A program made the translations under genes and the position numbers. Shown one piece after another: positions 63,477 through 64,000 of a stretch of 64,000 nucleotides of DNA (the stretch's first letter is position 1; every line of letters starts with the position of its first letter). The notes beneath the pieces were generated by a model. That model did not search any database, was not told the origin of the DNA, and saw only the letters and a list, made by a program, of their open reading frames with translations. The stretch lies in the NCBI GenBank assembly GCA_900551095.1, contig URUJ01000002.1:1-64000 (forward strand). The letters are read 5' to 3'. Source of the DNA: an uncultured Anaerococcus sp. GTDB lineage: Bacteria > Bacillota > Clostridia > Tissierellales > Peptoniphilaceae.

Positions 63477-63492
63477 TAGAGTCTCTATTTTT
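63469..63492 (+). terminator. Weak terminator or attenuator between rpiB and deoD
   Basis: GAGACT and AGTCTC pair around a five-base loop, followed by TATTTTT. The stem overlaps the rpiB stop. deoD starts about 25 bases on, so read-through is likely. Confidence 0.55.
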
Positions 63493-63514
63493 GTTTATTA
63501 AAAAAGGAGTATAT

Positions 63515-64000
63515 ATGACAATTCCAACACCACATATTTCTGCAAAAAGTAAAGAAGAAATAGCAAAAACTGTATTGATGCCAGGTGATCCTTTAAGAGC
63601 TAAATTTATTGCTGAAAATTTTCTTGAAGATGTAACTCAATTTACTGATACCCGTGGCATGCTAGGTTTCACAGGCTTTTATAAGGGCAAAAGAGTCTCA
63701 GTAATGGGCAGCGGTATGGGTATACCATCAGCCATGATTTATTATAATGAACTTTTTGATTTTTATGATGTAGATTGCATTATAAGGATAGGTACAGCTG
63801 GAGCTATGCAAGAAGATGTTAAACTTCATGACATTGTTATAGCACAATCTGCTTGCTCTGAATCATCAATTAATGACAATTTATTTGGAAATATTCATTT
63901 TTCTGTAACACCTGACTACGATCTTTTAGTTAAAGCTGTTGAAAAATCAAAAGAGCTCGGCTTTAGAACACATTGTGGCCAAGTTCATTCTTCAGATCAA
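63515..64000 (+). CDS. deoD: DeoD-type purine-nucleoside phosphorylase (cut by window end)
   Basis: The frame from ATG 63515 is open to the window edge and gives 162 residues of a family of about 235. It has 'TPHISAKSKEEIAKTVLMPG', 'GDPLRAKFIAENFL' (phosphate-binding), 'MGSGMGIPSAMIYYNEL' and 'IIRIGTAGAMQ', all diagnostic of DeoD. The enzyme splits purine nucleosides with phosphate, giving ribose 1-phosphate. AAAGGAG precedes the ATG. Confidence 0.95.
   Translation, partial: MTIPTPHISAKSKEEIAKTVLMPGDPLRAKFIAENFLEDVTQFTDTRGMLGFTGFYKGKRVSVMGSGMGIPSAMIYYNELFDFYDVDCIIRIGTAGAMQEDVKLHDIVIAQSACSESSINDNLFGNIHFSVTPDYDLLVKAVEKSKELGFRTHCGQVHSSDQ

Overview
The window is about one-third G+C and carries a dense, Firmicutes-type housekeeping chromosome. 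Most genes are on the + strand, separated by a few bases or overlapping, with strong AGGAGG-type ribosome binding sites. Three things point to an anaerobic, low-GC Gram-positive of the Clostridia/Tissierellia: a V-type (A/V) ATP synthase operon, an IspH-ribosomal protein S1 fusion, and the MurT/GatD and GatCAB amidation systems. My best guess is Peptoniphilaceae, Anaerococcus-like; this is inferred from gene content, and I could not search a database. No prophage, CRISPR array or large accessory island is visible. The only mobile-element trace is the last ~54 nt of a group II intron at the left edge.

Layout. 1-5625: intron end, then yloU-fakA-recG-rsmD-coaD and a coiled-coil gene. 5635-6804 (-): tmcAL. 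6960-15006: efp, yqhY-nusB-xseAB-ispA-argR-recN-nudix-scpAB-rluB. 15034-20960: a flavoprotein, cmk-plsC-ispH/S1, then miaB. 21106-29356: V-type ATP synthase operon, order C-I(N half)-I(C half)-K-F-E-A-B-D. 29393-33530: rodA (-), nth, a HAD hydrolase, trmL, trxB. 33599-37919: glycolysis (gap | pgk-tpiA-eno). 38032-42622: secG, rnr-smpB, a frameshifted GNAT gene, a serine hydrolase and a DUF4298 protein. 42656-44650 (-): an ECF S component, tRNA-Lys(CTT) and a C39-like lipoprotein. 44730-45277: preQ1-I riboswitch and queT. 45320-48593 (-): an Asp23 protein and the csoR/copA copper operon. 48684-51276: acyP, murT-gatD and a YerC-type regulator. 51332-58639: pcrA-ligA-gatCAB. 58775-61414: an AcpS-NnrD fusion, alr, mazF. 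61471-62877 (-): murC. 63027-64000: rpiB and the start of deoD.

The most unusual locus is the V-type ATP synthase. The membrane-stator subunit I is encoded by two abutting genes. The break lies inside the soluble N-terminal lobe, and the first gene carries a ~100-residue C-terminal coiled coil that looks like the peripheral-stalk subunit G (NtpF/AhaH). No separate subunit G gene is visible in the operon. This suggests that a stalk subunit was inserted into, and split, subunit I. Subunit F in the same operon also lacks its usual C-terminal segment.

Other points worth a second look are an in-frame CopA-CopZ fusion with an internal ribosome binding site, an AcpS-NnrD fusion, probable AUU and AUA start codons for nth and gatD, a probably leaderless murT mRNA, an IspA lacking its post-DDxxD lysine loop, and a MazF gene without an adjacent antitoxin.
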